Positions 41,933 to 50,182 of a DNA stretch of 64,000 bases are shown piece by piece. Position 1 is the stretch's first letter; every line of letters begins with the position of its first letter. The stretch covers positions 1,736,001 to 1,800,000 of the forward strand of contig CAWGVW010000001.1 in NCBI GenBank assembly GCA_963826145.1. The letters run 5' to 3'. A model generated the notes under the pieces. That model searched no databases. It had not been told where the DNA came from and saw nothing but the letters and a program-made list of their open reading frames with translations. The translations under genes and the position numbers were made by a program. This DNA comes from JBGPLJ01 sp963826145 (GTDB lineage Bacteria > Pseudomonadota > Gammaproteobacteria > Steroidobacterales > Steroidobacteraceae).

Positions 41933-43012
41933 TCACGGCGCCGCCGCGCGCCAGCGGATGGCTCGATCGCGCGCAAGGAGCACGAGGGCATAGGCGATCA
42001 TCAGCAGGTGCACCCACCAGAGGCCGAGCATCGCGGGCATCGTGCCGCGCTCGATCCATACTTTGCCGGACGACAGCAGCGTGAAGTAGACGAAGTACAC
42101 CAGAATCGCCTGAGCCATGCGGGCGTAGCGCCCCTGGCGCGGACGCAACCGGCTCACCGGCACGGCAAGCAGCGCTAGCACGAATGCCATGATGGGCGCG
42201 GACAGGCGCCATGAGAGCTGCGCCTGGTCGCGACGGTCCGCCGAACCGATGAGATCACGTGTTGCCATCAGCTCGCGCCGGTCCTTCGGGGCCACCAGGT
42301 CCGGCAGGCGGACGGGGATACCGTGGGATTCGAAATCGGTGATGCGAAATCGCGGTTGCCCCGCAATGCCGTCGTAGCGAGTGCCGTTGTAGAGCGTCAC
42401 AGTATGCGTGCTGCCGTCCGCCGACACCGTGTGCTCGGCACGCTCCGCCACGGCTACCTCGACTTTGCCGGCCCGGGTGCGCTCGAGGAACACATCGTAA
42501 AGAACGCCCTTGTCATCGGTCCGCTGGGCGTAGAAGACGGAGTCGCTCCCGAAGCTTCGAAACTTGCCGGGGGCGAGGCTCCCGATCTGCGCGGCGCGCA
42601 GGGCGTGGCTGCGCATGGCGTAGCCCTTCTGCGCAGCCTCTGGCGCTCCGAAGAATGCCAGCCAGGCCAGCGCGACGGCGGCGAAGACGGCGAGCACCGC
42701 GACCGGTCGGTACAGGCGCAGCGTCCCGATGCCGCAGGCCTGCACCGCCACCATCTCGCTTTCGTGATAGAGCCGCCCGAAGGCGAGCACGATCGCGAGC
42801 AGCAGTCCCACCGGTATCAGCACCGTGAGGTTCTCGATCGTGCTGAGCCCGATAAGGGACATCACGATGTCCTGCGGCAGGTTCTGCTCGGCCGCCCGCT
42901 GCAGCGTGCGGGCAAGCTGGTTGCTGACCAGGATGACTAGCAGCACGCCGGTCACCGAGAGCCAGCTTTGGGCCGCTTCTCGGAGGAGGTAACGGTCGAT
43001 GATTCCAGACAA
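41933..43012 (-). CDS. lptF: LPS export ABC permease LptF
   Basis: A 359-residue partner of LptG with the same layout: IIDRYLLREAAQSWLSVTG in the first helix, YHESEMVAVQACGIG in the coupling region, a periplasmic domain and three C-terminal helices. The best start is TTG at 43012, where family similarity begins and GAAGG stands upstream; an ATG at 43066 would add 18 non-conserved residues and run toward the divergent pepA. The lptF-pepA divergent order is common in gammaproteobacteria. Confidence 0.94.
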   Translation of the reverse strand: MSGIIDRYLLREAAQSWLSVTGVLLVILVSNQLARTLQRAAEQNLPQDIVMSLIGLSTIENLTVLIPVGLLLAIVLAFGRLYHESEMVAVQACGIGTLRLYRPVAVLAVFAAVALAWLAFFGAPEAAQKGYAMRSHALRAAQIGSLAPGKFRSFGSDSVFYAQRTDDKGVLYDVFLERTRAGKVEVAVAERAEHTVSADGSTHTVTLYNGTRYDGIAGQPRFRITDFESHGIPVRLPDLVAPKDRRELMATRDLIGSADRRDQAQLSWRLSAPIMAFVLALLAVPVSRLRPRQGRYARMAQAILVYFVYFTLLSSGKVWIERGTMPAMLGLWWVHLLMIAYALVLLARDRAIRWRAAAP

Positions 43013-43164
43013 GCGCCGGCCTTCGCGTTTAGGGAGGGGCGCGGAATCCGGTACACTGCATGTCATTCGAGTCCCGTCGCCCGAGCGACGGTACAGTAAA
43101 GCACCCCAGCGTCCGCCTCAACGACAACAGCTCCCGGCGGGCGCGACAAGAGGCCTCGAGATCT

Positions 43165-44658
43165 ATGCAGTTTCAGGTCGTTTCCGGCAAAGCCGCCCCG
43201 GCGTCGAGCGACTGCGCAGCGGTAGGAATCTACGAGGGCGGTGCGCTCTCCGCGAGCGCGCGCGAGCTCGACCGTCTGGCCGGCGGGCGCCTCGCAGCGC
43301 TCATCGGGCGCGGTGATTTTTCCGGCAAGCCAGGCGATACGCTGCTCGTCGGCGATCTAGGTGCGGGCGCGCCTTCGCGCGCGATTCTCGTCGGCCTCGG
43401 CGCGAAAGCGACATTCAACCGCAAAGGCCTGCGGCGCGCGCTCATTGCCGCGTTCCAGGCCATCACGCGGACCGGCGCGCGTCAGGCGAACCTCGCAATT
43501 GCCAGCGAATCCGTGCGCGGCGTCGATGCCTACGCCCGCGGCCGGCTGGTGGCAGAGCTCGCCGAGCTCGCTCTCTACCGTATTCCGGACCTCAAGACGG
43601 CGCCGAAGCCGGCGCTGCCCCCGCTTGCCAGCGTGTCGCTTCCCATGAGCGACGCAAAATCGGCGCGTGCGGCCGAGCGCGGGATCCGTCACGGCAGCGC
43701 GATCGCGAGCGGGATCCGCAAGGCACGCGATCTCGCCAACCTGCCGGCGAATGTCTGTACGCCAAGCTACCTCACGAAGACCGCGCGCGCGCTTGGCAGG
43801 AGTCACCAGAAGCTCAAAGTGACCATCCACGGTCCCGCGCAGATCGATCGACTCAAGATGGGCGCGTTCCGCGCTGTCGCCCAGGGCAGCGCCGAACCAG
43901 CTCAGCTCATCGTCATCGAGTATCGCGGCGCGGCGAAGAGCGCAGGACCGGTCGTGCTAGTCGGCAAAGGCATCACCTTCGACAGCGGCGGCATCTCGCT
44001 CAAGGATCCGGGCGGCATGGATGAGATGAAGTTCGACATGGGCGGCGCGGCAAGCGTCTTCGGAGCGCTCGCCGCCTGCGCCGAGCTGGCGCTGCCGATC
44101 AACGTCGTCGGGATCGTCGCGACCTGTGAAAACATGCCGGACGCCCGGGCGGTTAAGCCCGGCGATATCATCACGACGATGTCGGGCCAGACCGTCGAAG
44201 TGCTGAACACGGATGCGGAAGGTCGACTCATCCTCTGCGACGCACTGCACTTTGCTCGCCGTTACAAGCCGGCCACCGTGCTCGACATCGCAACCCTCAC
44301 CGGCGCATGCGTGATTGCCCTTGGGCCTCACCTGAGCGGCGTCTTCACGCCGGATGACCGGCTGGCTGCGGAACTCATTGCGGCAGGCACGCGCGCCGAC
44401 GACGGCGCCTGGCGCATGCCGCTCACCGAGGACTATGCGGAGCCGCTCAAGAGCAATTTCGCGGACTTTGCGAACGTCGGAGGCCGCGAGGGCGGCGCCA
44501 TCGTCGCTGCCGCATTCCTCGCGAAATTCACGCAGCAGCTGAGCTGGGCCCATCTCGACATCGCCGGCACCGCCTGGTTGAGCGGCGCGCAGAAGTCCGG
44601 CACGGGCCGACCGGTGGGCCTGCTCGTCGACTTTCTCATTGCCAGGGCCGGGGTGTAG
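43165..44658 (+). CDS. pepA: Leucyl aminopeptidase PepA
   Basis: A 497-residue M17 aminopeptidase that forms a hexamer and removes N-terminal residues; in E. coli it also binds DNA in Xer recombination and carbamoyl-phosphate regulation. The metal and catalytic segments KGITFDSGGISLKDPGGMDE, KFDMGGA and NTDAEGRLILCDAL are intact. The start MQFQVVSGKA at 43165 is chosen by family length; the frame is open further upstream. It is divergent from lptF, with 152 bp between, and followed by holC after 8 bp. Confidence 0.96.
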   Translation: MQFQVVSGKAAPASSDCAAVGIYEGGALSASARELDRLAGGRLAALIGRGDFSGKPGDTLLVGDLGAGAPSRAILVGLGAKATFNRKGLRRALIAAFQAITRTGARQANLAIASESVRGVDAYARGRLVAELAELALYRIPDLKTAPKPALPPLASVSLPMSDAKSARAAERGIRHGSAIASGIRKARDLANLPANVCTPSYLTKTARALGRSHQKLKVTIHGPAQIDRLKMGAFRAVAQGSAEPAQLIVIEYRGAAKSAGPVVLVGKGITFDSGGISLKDPGGMDEMKFDMGGAASVFGALAACAELALPINVVGIVATCENMPDARAVKPGDIITTMSGQTVEVLNTDAEGRLILCDALHFARRYKPATVLDIATLTGACVIALGPHLSGVFTPDDRLAAELIAAGTRADDGAWRMPLTEDYAEPLKSNFADFANVGGREGGAIVAAAFLAKFTQQLSWAHLDIAGTAWLSGAQKSGTGRPVGLLVDFLIARAGV

Positions 44659-44666
44659 CTGTCGCA

Positions 44667-45125
44667 ATGCCGCGGGTTGACTTCTACGTTCTTGAAGGCA
44701 GCGAGCCGCGTCCGCGGCTGGTATACGCCTGCCGCCTTGCAGAGAAGGCGTTCCTCCTCGAACAGCGGGTCTCGCTCCTCACCGACATTGCCGAGGACGC
44801 AAAGCAGCTTGATGATCTGCTCTGGACCTTCCGCGACCGCAGCTTCGTACCGCACGAACGACAGCCGGTGGATGGCGAAGCGCAGGCGCCGGTCGTCATC
44901 GCCTGCCGCGGCGAGACGCCGAGCCACCGTGATCTCCTCATCAACCTCGGGTCCGAAGTCCCGCCGGGAGTCGAGGAGTACACGCGCATCGCCGAAATCG
45001 TTGACGCGGACGCGAAGCGACGTAGCGCGGGCCGCGAGCGCTACCGCTATTATCTCGATCTGGGATTGAAGCCAGACACCCACAACATCGGAGGCGCTTC
45101 GGGTGGTGACCAAGAAGTCCAGTAG
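44667..45125 (+). CDS. holC: DNA polymerase III chi subunit
   Basis: A 152-residue chi subunit that links the clamp loader (through psi) to single-strand binding protein. The start RVDFYVLEGSEPRPRLVYAC, the central LLWTFRDRSFVPHE and the end YRYYLDLGLKP follow the family. It lies between pepA and valS, the standard order, and its end overlaps the small gene at 45103. Confidence 0.93.
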   Translation: MPRVDFYVLEGSEPRPRLVYACRLAEKAFLLEQRVSLLTDIAEDAKQLDDLLWTFRDRSFVPHERQPVDGEAQAPVVIACRGETPSHRDLLINLGSEVPPGVEEYTRIAEIVDADAKRRSAGRERYRYYLDLGLKPDTHNIGGASGGDQEVQ

Positions 45126-45396
45126 CGACGGCGGGTCGATCCCGGTGCTCAGCGAAGTCGTTTCGCTGCGCCGGCCGAATACAGCGCTTGCGCCGGAGAA
45201 GCTCGCGGCTCTGCAGACGGAACTCGTGGCGCAGGCGCTCAAGACCGCCGAGGAACTGCTGCATGCCGCGGCGCGCGACATCGAAGCGACGCTCCTCGAG
45301 CGCGTTGCCGACGAACTGCGCTCACGGCTGCCTGAAATCGTCGACCGGGTGCTCAAGGAGCAGCTCTCCAGTCCGAACGGTCCACGAGGCCGCTAG
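45103..45396 (+). CDS. Small conserved-position protein between holC and valS
   Basis: A 97-residue protein with no recognised catalytic motif. The N-terminal 30 residues are low in structure; residues 32-88 are a run of amphipathic helix (KLAALQTELVAQALKTAEEL, then RDIEATLLERVADELRSRLP). A small helical protein in this position occurs in several beta- and gammaproteobacteria; relation to DUF2486 is possible but unproven. The start is GTG with GGAGG eight bases upstream. It overlaps holC by 23 bases and abuts the valS ATG. Confidence 0.7.
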   Translation: MVTKKSSSDGGSIPVLSEVVSLRRPNTALAPEKLAALQTELVAQALKTAEELLHAAARDIEATLLERVADELRSRLPEIVDRVLKEQLSSPNGPRGR

Positions 45397-47772
45397 ATGG
45401 ACAAGGCTTACTCCCCGCGCGACATCGAAAGTCGCATTTACACGCGTTGGGAAACGGCCGGCTACTTCGCGCCGTCCGGTTCCGGCGCGCCCTACTGCAT
45501 CATGATCCCGCCGCCGAACGTGACAGGAACGCTCCACATGGGGCACGCGTTCCAGGACACGATCATGGACGCGCTCATCCGTCACCAGCGCATGTCGGGG
45601 CGCCGGACGCTCTGGCAGGCCGGCACCGATCACGCCGGAATCGCGACGCAAATGGTTGTCGAGCGCCAGCTGAACGCCGAGGGCAAGACGCGTCACGACC
45701 TCGGCCGCGAAGCCTTCGTCGAGCGTGCCTGGCGATGGAAAGAACAATCGGGCGGGACGATCTCGCGACAGCTCCGCCGGCTCGGTGCCTCGCTCGACTG
45801 GTCGCGCGAACGCTTCACGATGGATCCGGGGCTGACCGCTGCGGTCACCGAAGAGTTCGTACGGCTCTATGACGAGGGGCTCATCTACCGCGGCAAGCGC
45901 CTGGTCAACTGGGATCCGGTGCTGCTTACGGCGGTGTCCGACCTCGAGGTGGTCGCGGAGGAGGAAGCGGGCACGCTCTGGCACATTCGCTATCCGCTCG
46001 CAGACGGCACCGGCTCGCTGACCGTTGCAACCACGCGGCCCGAGACGATGCTCGGCGACACGGCCGTCGCCGTGCATCCGGATGACGAGCGCTATCGCAA
46101 GCTCGTGGGCCGGAAACTGCGCCTGCCCCTCACCGACCGGTTGATCCCGATCATCGCGGACAGCTATGTCGACCCGGCGTTCGGCAGCGGCTCGGTCAAG
46201 ATGACGCCGGCGCACGACTTCAACGACTACGAAGTCGGCGAGCGTCACAAGCTCGCGATGATCAACATCCTGACTCCGGACGCGAAGCTCAACGACAACG
46301 TGCCCGTCGCCTATCGCGGACTCGACCGCTTCGCGGCCCGCAAGCTCGTGCTCGCCGATCTCGAGCGGCTCGGTTTCCTCGAGCGTGCGGAACCCCACAA
46401 GCACATCGTGCCGCGCGGGGATCGCACCGGCGCCGTGCTCGAACCCTATCTGACCGATCAGTGGTACGTGAAGATCGCGCCGCTCGCCGCCGAAGCCGTC
46501 AAGGCCGTCGAGAGCGGGCGCATCCGCTTTGTGCCCGAAAACTGGTCGAAGACCTATTTTGAGTGGATGCGCAACATCAAGGACTGGTGCATCAGCCGCC
46601 AGCTCTGGTGGGGACATCGAATCCCTGCGTGGTATGACGAAGCGGGCAACGTGTACGTCGGCCGCTCAATCGAGGAAGTGCGCAAGTGCCATGGCATACC
46701 GGCATCCGTCGTGCTCACGCAGGATGCGGATGTGCTCGACACCTGGTTCTCTTCGGGCCTGTGGCCCTTCTCGACGCTCGGCTGGCCGGCAAAGACGCCC
46801 GAGCTCGCCGAGTTCTACCCGACGAGCGTGCTCGTCACGGGCTTCGACATCATCTTCTTCTGGGTCGCGCGCATGATCATGCTCGGCATCAAGTTCATGG
46901 GCGACGTGCCGTTTCGCGAAGTGTATCTGCACGGCCTGATCCGCGACACGGAAGGCCAGAAGATGTCGAAGTCGAAGGGCAATGTCATCGACCCGCTCGA
47001 TATCGTCGATGGCATCGATCTCGAGGCCCTCGTCGCGAAGCGCACGACTGGCCTCATGCAGCCGCAGCTCGCCCCGGCTATCGAAAAGGCGACGCGCAAG
47101 GATTTCCCGAAAGGCATCGAATCGCACGGCACCGATGCGCTGCGCTTCACATTCGCCGCGCTCGCGACCCAGAGCCGCGACATCCGCTTCGATCTCGCCC
47201 GCGTTGCGGGCTACCGCAACTTCTGCAACAAGCTGTGGAACGCGGCGCGCTACGTGACGATGGTCGCCGAAAACCAGGACTGCGGCCTCACGGGCGAGGT
47301 GAACTTGAGCGCGGCGGACCGCTGGATCCGCTCGCGTTGCGCCTTTGCGGCAGAAGAGGCTGCGCGCGGCTTCGCCGATTACCGCTTCGATCTCGCCGCG
47401 CAAGCGCTCTACGAATTCACCTGGTACGAATTCTGCGACTGGTACCTGGAACTGTCCAAGCCGGTGCTGCAATCGTCGGCGACGAGCGCCGCGGCGCTCC
47501 GCGGCACGCGCCAGACACTCGCCGTGGTGCTCGAGACCGTGTTGCGGCTCCTGCACCCGATCATGCCGTTCATCACGGAGGAGATCTGGCTGAAGGTCGC
47601 GCCGCTCGCGGGCAAGCACCGGGCGACGATCATGCATGCAGCCCTATCCCGGCGCAGACCAGTTCCCGCGAGACGCTGCGGCCGAGGCGGAGATGCGCTG
47701 GGTCATGGACTTCATCCTCGGCGTGCGCCAGATCCGCGGCGAAATGGACATCGCTCCGTCCAAGCGCTTTGA
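45397..47772 (+). CDS. valS: Valyl-tRNA synthetase, N-terminal part (frameshifted)
   Basis: This frame carries residues 1-746 of a normal class I ValRS: PPPNVTGTLHMGHAFQ with the HIGH motif, the editing domain, WWGHRIPAW, GQKMSKSKGNVIDP with KMSKS, and most of the anticodon-binding domain up to TEEIWLKVAPL. After the ATG at 47632 the frame shifts at a tandem ATGCATGC, and 46 unrelated Arg-rich residues follow before a stop. The proper continuation is in another frame from 47636. Without a correction the product lacks the end of the anticodon domain and the C-terminal coiled coil. valS is essential, so a sequencing or assembly error is a serious possibility. Confidence 0.9.
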   Translation: MDKAYSPRDIESRIYTRWETAGYFAPSGSGAPYCIMIPPPNVTGTLHMGHAFQDTIMDALIRHQRMSGRRTLWQAGTDHAGIATQMVVERQLNAEGKTRHDLGREAFVERAWRWKEQSGGTISRQLRRLGASLDWSRERFTMDPGLTAAVTEEFVRLYDEGLIYRGKRLVNWDPVLLTAVSDLEVVAEEEAGTLWHIRYPLADGTGSLTVATTRPETMLGDTAVAVHPDDERYRKLVGRKLRLPLTDRLIPIIADSYVDPAFGSGSVKMTPAHDFNDYEVGERHKLAMINILTPDAKLNDNVPVAYRGLDRFAARKLVLADLERLGFLERAEPHKHIVPRGDRTGAVLEPYLTDQWYVKIAPLAAEAVKAVESGRIRFVPENWSKTYFEWMRNIKDWCISRQLWWGHRIPAWYDEAGNVYVGRSIEEVRKCHGIPASVVLTQDADVLDTWFSSGLWPFSTLGWPAKTPELAEFYPTSVLVTGFDIIFFWVARMIMLGIKFMGDVPFREVYLHGLIRDTEGQKMSKSKGNVIDPLDIVDGIDLEALVAKRTTGLMQPQLAPAIEKATRKDFPKGIESHGTDALRFTFAALATQSRDIRFDLARVAGYRNFCNKLWNAARYVTMVAENQDCGLTGEVNLSAADRWIRSRCAFAAEEAARGFADYRFDLAAQALYEFTWYEFCDWYLELSKPVLQSSATSAAALRGTRQTLAVVLETVLRLLHPIMPFITEEIWLKVAPLAGKHRATIMHAALSRRRPVPARRCGRGGDALGHGLHPRRAPDPRRNGHRSVQAL

Positions 47773-48163
47773 CGTGCTGCTCGAGAATGCGAGCGCGCGC
47801 GATGCCGAACTCGTGCGGGCCCACTCGAACCTTCTCGAGCGGCTGGCGCTGGTCGCAAGCATCCGCACGCTGGCAGCGGGTGAAGTGGCGCCGCAGTCCG
47901 CGACCGCCCTGCTCGGTGGCCTCAAGATCCTGGTGCCGATGGCGGGCCTCATCGACGTCGCGGCGGAGCAGGAGCGGCTCGACAAGCGGCTCGCCAAGGC
48001 CCGCGCCGAGCTTGCCAAGTGCAATGCGAAGCTCGGCAACTCGAATTTCGTCGCCAACGCGCCGGCGGAGGTGATTGCGAAGGAACGCACGCGCGTCGCC
48101 GATTTCGAACGCGAAATCGCCCAGGTCGAAGCGCAACTGAAGTTGATCGCCGGGCTCAGGTAA
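47636..48163 (+). CDS. valS: Valyl-tRNA synthetase, C-terminal part (after the frameshift)
   Basis: A 175-residue frame starting MQPYPGADQFPRDAAAEAEM, which is the normal ValRS sequence after the TIM of the first part. It holds the rest of the anticodon-binding domain and the C-terminal tRNA-binding coiled coil (EQERLDKRLAKARAELAKCN onward). It has its own ATG within the ATGCATGC duplication. Joined to the first part it would give about 920 residues, a normal length. It ends nine bases before moxR. Confidence 0.88.
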   Translation: MQPYPGADQFPRDAAAEAEMRWVMDFILGVRQIRGEMDIAPSKRFDVLLENASARDAELVRAHSNLLERLALVASIRTLAAGEVAPQSATALLGGLKILVPMAGLIDVAAEQERLDKRLAKARAELAKCNAKLGNSNFVANAPAEVIAKERTRVADFEREIAQVEAQLKLIAGLR

Positions 48164-48172
48164 GATCGGCTC

Positions 48173-49120
48173 ATGGATGAGGCCGAGAAACTTGCCCGCA
48201 ACGGCCGGCAGCATATCGAAGGCGCGCTCGCCGCCGTCAATCGCGTCATCCTCGGCAAGGACCGCGAAGTCCGGCTGGCGCTCGCGTGTCTCCTCGCGCG
48301 CGGCCACCTGCTGATCGAGGATATTCCGGGCGTCGGCAAGACGACGCTCGCGCACGCGCTCGCGCGAGTGCTCGGTCTCTCCTACCAGCGAATCCAGTTC
48401 ACCAGCGACCTGCTGCCGGCGGATATTGTCGGGGTCTCGATCTACGATCGGGACACGCAGCGCTTCAATTTCCACAAGGGCCCGGTGTTCGCGCAGCTCG
48501 TGCTGGCGGACGAGGTGAATCGCGCGACGCCCAAGGCGCAGAGCGCCCTTCTCGAGGCGATGGAAGAGCACCAGGTCACCGCTGACGGCGCGACCTATCC
48601 GCTGCCGAAGCCGTTCTTCGTCGTCGCCACGCAGAATCCGACCTACCAAATCGGCACTTTTCAGCTTCCGGAATCGCAGCTCGACCGGTTCCTCATGCGC
48701 GTCGAGCTTGGTTATCCCGCCGCGGCGCTCGAGCGCGAGCTCCTGATGGGCCGGGACCGCCGGGAGCTCCTGCCGAATCTCGAAGCGGCACTGCCGCTCG
48801 GGCAGCTCCTCGCGCTCCAGGATGCCGTCACCTGGATCCGCACGTCGGACGCGCTCCTCGACTACGTGCAGCAGATCGTCGCCTTCACGCGGGCGGCCAC
48901 GCGCATCGCGGTGGGACTCTCACCGCGCGCAGCCATTGCCATCGTTCGGGCCGCGCAGAGCTGGGCGCTCCTGCACGGCCGCCCCGGCGTGCTGCCCGAG
49001 GACGTGCAGGCTGTGTTGCCGGCGGTCATCGGTCATCGCCTGCGTGCCCGCGATGAAACTTCGAACCTGTCCTCGTCGGCGATCGGCCGCTGGGTGATCG
49101 AGAACGTCCCGGTCCCGTGA
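48173..49120 (+). CDS. MoxR-family AAA+ ATPase
   Basis: A 315-residue AAA+ ATPase with Walker A IPGVGKTTLAHALA near 48-61, Walker B VLADEVNRATPKAQ near 110-123, and sensor TQNPTYQIGTFQLPESQLDR. MoxR proteins act as chaperones that activate or assemble enzyme complexes, often with DUF58 and von Willebrand-type proteins. Here DUF58 and a TgpA-like transglutaminase follow, a widespread cluster. A TAAGAT overlapping the valS stop lies six bases before the ATG. Confidence 0.93.
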   Translation: MDEAEKLARNGRQHIEGALAAVNRVILGKDREVRLALACLLARGHLLIEDIPGVGKTTLAHALARVLGLSYQRIQFTSDLLPADIVGVSIYDRDTQRFNFHKGPVFAQLVLADEVNRATPKAQSALLEAMEEHQVTADGATYPLPKPFFVVATQNPTYQIGTFQLPESQLDRFLMRVELGYPAAALERELLMGRDRRELLPNLEAALPLGQLLALQDAVTWIRTSDALLDYVQQIVAFTRAATRIAVGLSPRAAIAIVRAAQSWALLHGRPGVLPEDVQAVLPAVIGHRLRARDETSNLSSSAIGRWVIENVPVP

Positions 49121-49122
49121 CG

Positions 49123-49200
49123 AAAAAGGGGACAGATCTATTTTCCCGAGATGGGCTCGCCTACCGTGACAAGGCTTAGCGGAAAAACAGATCTGTCCCC
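49123..49200. repeat. REP-like inverted repeat between moxR and DUF58
   Basis: GGGGACAGATCT (49128-49139) and AGATCTGTCCCC (49189-49200) are perfect inverted copies; the match extends imperfectly through the flanking TTTTCC/GGAAAAA. An A-run precedes the left arm. The GGGGACAG-plus-A/T-tract form resembles REP-type palindromes mobilised by REP-associated tyrosine transposases (from memory). The right arm is read as codons 11-17 of the DUF58 gene. Confidence 0.8.
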
Positions 49201-50182
49201 GATTTCGAACCTGCGTGGCGCTCTTGACCGCCGCCTACGCAGCTGGTCGATCAAGCGCAACGGCACTGACCGTCTGCCGCTTGAGTTTCACCGGCGGCGT
49301 GTCTACATCCTGCCCACGGGCTTCGGGCTCCTGTATGCAGCCATTCTCCTCGGCATGCTGCTTGCGGGCCTCAACTACAACAACAACATCGCACTCGCCC
49401 TCGCCTTCATGCTGGGATCGCTCGGCATCGTCGCGATGCATTACTGCCATCGCAACCTCGCCGGCCTCAAGCTCGTCGGCGTCGACGCCGCGCCGATTTT
49501 CGTCGGCGAGACCGGAAAGCTGCGCCTGGAGCTGCACAACGCATCGACGCTCGAACGGCTTGATATTGAACTTGAGGCGGACCGGGCGGGGAGCGTCAGC
49601 GTGTCGGTCGCGCCTGGCGAACGCATGTCTTGCGACTTGCCGGTCGTCGCGGCGAATCGCGGCCGTAACCGCATCCGGCGGATCGCGATCGCGACGCGCT
49701 TTCCCCTGCGCCTATTTCGGGCGTGGGCCTGGGCCTACGACTGCGGCGACTTCATCGCGTATCCACGCCCGCAGGGCAGCGCGCTGCCACCGCTCATCGA
49801 ACCGTCATCGACTGGCCGCCACGACGCGCCGAGCGGCGGCGATGAGGACTTCGCGGGCCTGCGCGAGTATCGGAAAGGCGATTCACCGCGCAGCGTGAGC
49901 TGGAAAGCCTATGCCCGGACCGGACTCCTGCTTTCGAAGGAGTACAGCGGCGCGGCACGGCGCTGGCTCTACTTCGACTGGGAGCAGACGCCCGGAAGCG
50001 ATGTCGAAGCGCGACTCAGCCAGATGGCCCGCTGGGTGATCGACGCGGAGCGCGCGTCCGATGCCTATGCGCTCGTGCTGCCCGGCGTGCGCGTCGACAT
50101 GGGCGTTGGCCCCGTCCAGCGCGGAAGATGCCTGCTGGCGCTTGCGCTCCATGGTGAGCCTGCCGACGGCGGCCGCGCATGA
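49151..50182 (+). CDS. DUF58 protein
   Basis: A 343-residue protein with two adjacent membrane helices (VYILPTGFGLLYAAILLGML and NIALALAFMLGSLGIVAM) and the DUF58 core DEDFAGLREYRKGDSPRSVS followed by WKAYAR. DUF58 proteins accompany MoxR ATPases; their biochemical role is unsettled. Start uncertain: the only ATG (49151) is inside a REP-like repeat, so the first 17 or so residues are repeat-derived; family similarity begins near residue 20. The next gene overlaps by four bases. Confidence 0.87.
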   Translation: MGSPTVTRLSGKTDLSPISNLRGALDRRLRSWSIKRNGTDRLPLEFHRRRVYILPTGFGLLYAAILLGMLLAGLNYNNNIALALAFMLGSLGIVAMHYCHRNLAGLKLVGVDAAPIFVGETGKLRLELHNASTLERLDIELEADRAGSVSVSVAPGERMSCDLPVVAANRGRNRIRRIAIATRFPLRLFRAWAWAYDCGDFIAYPRPQGSALPPLIEPSSTGRHDAPSGGDEDFAGLREYRKGDSPRSVSWKAYARTGLLLSKEYSGAARRWLYFDWEQTPGSDVEARLSQMARWVIDAERASDAYALVLPGVRVDMGVGPVQRGRCLLALALHGEPADGGRA

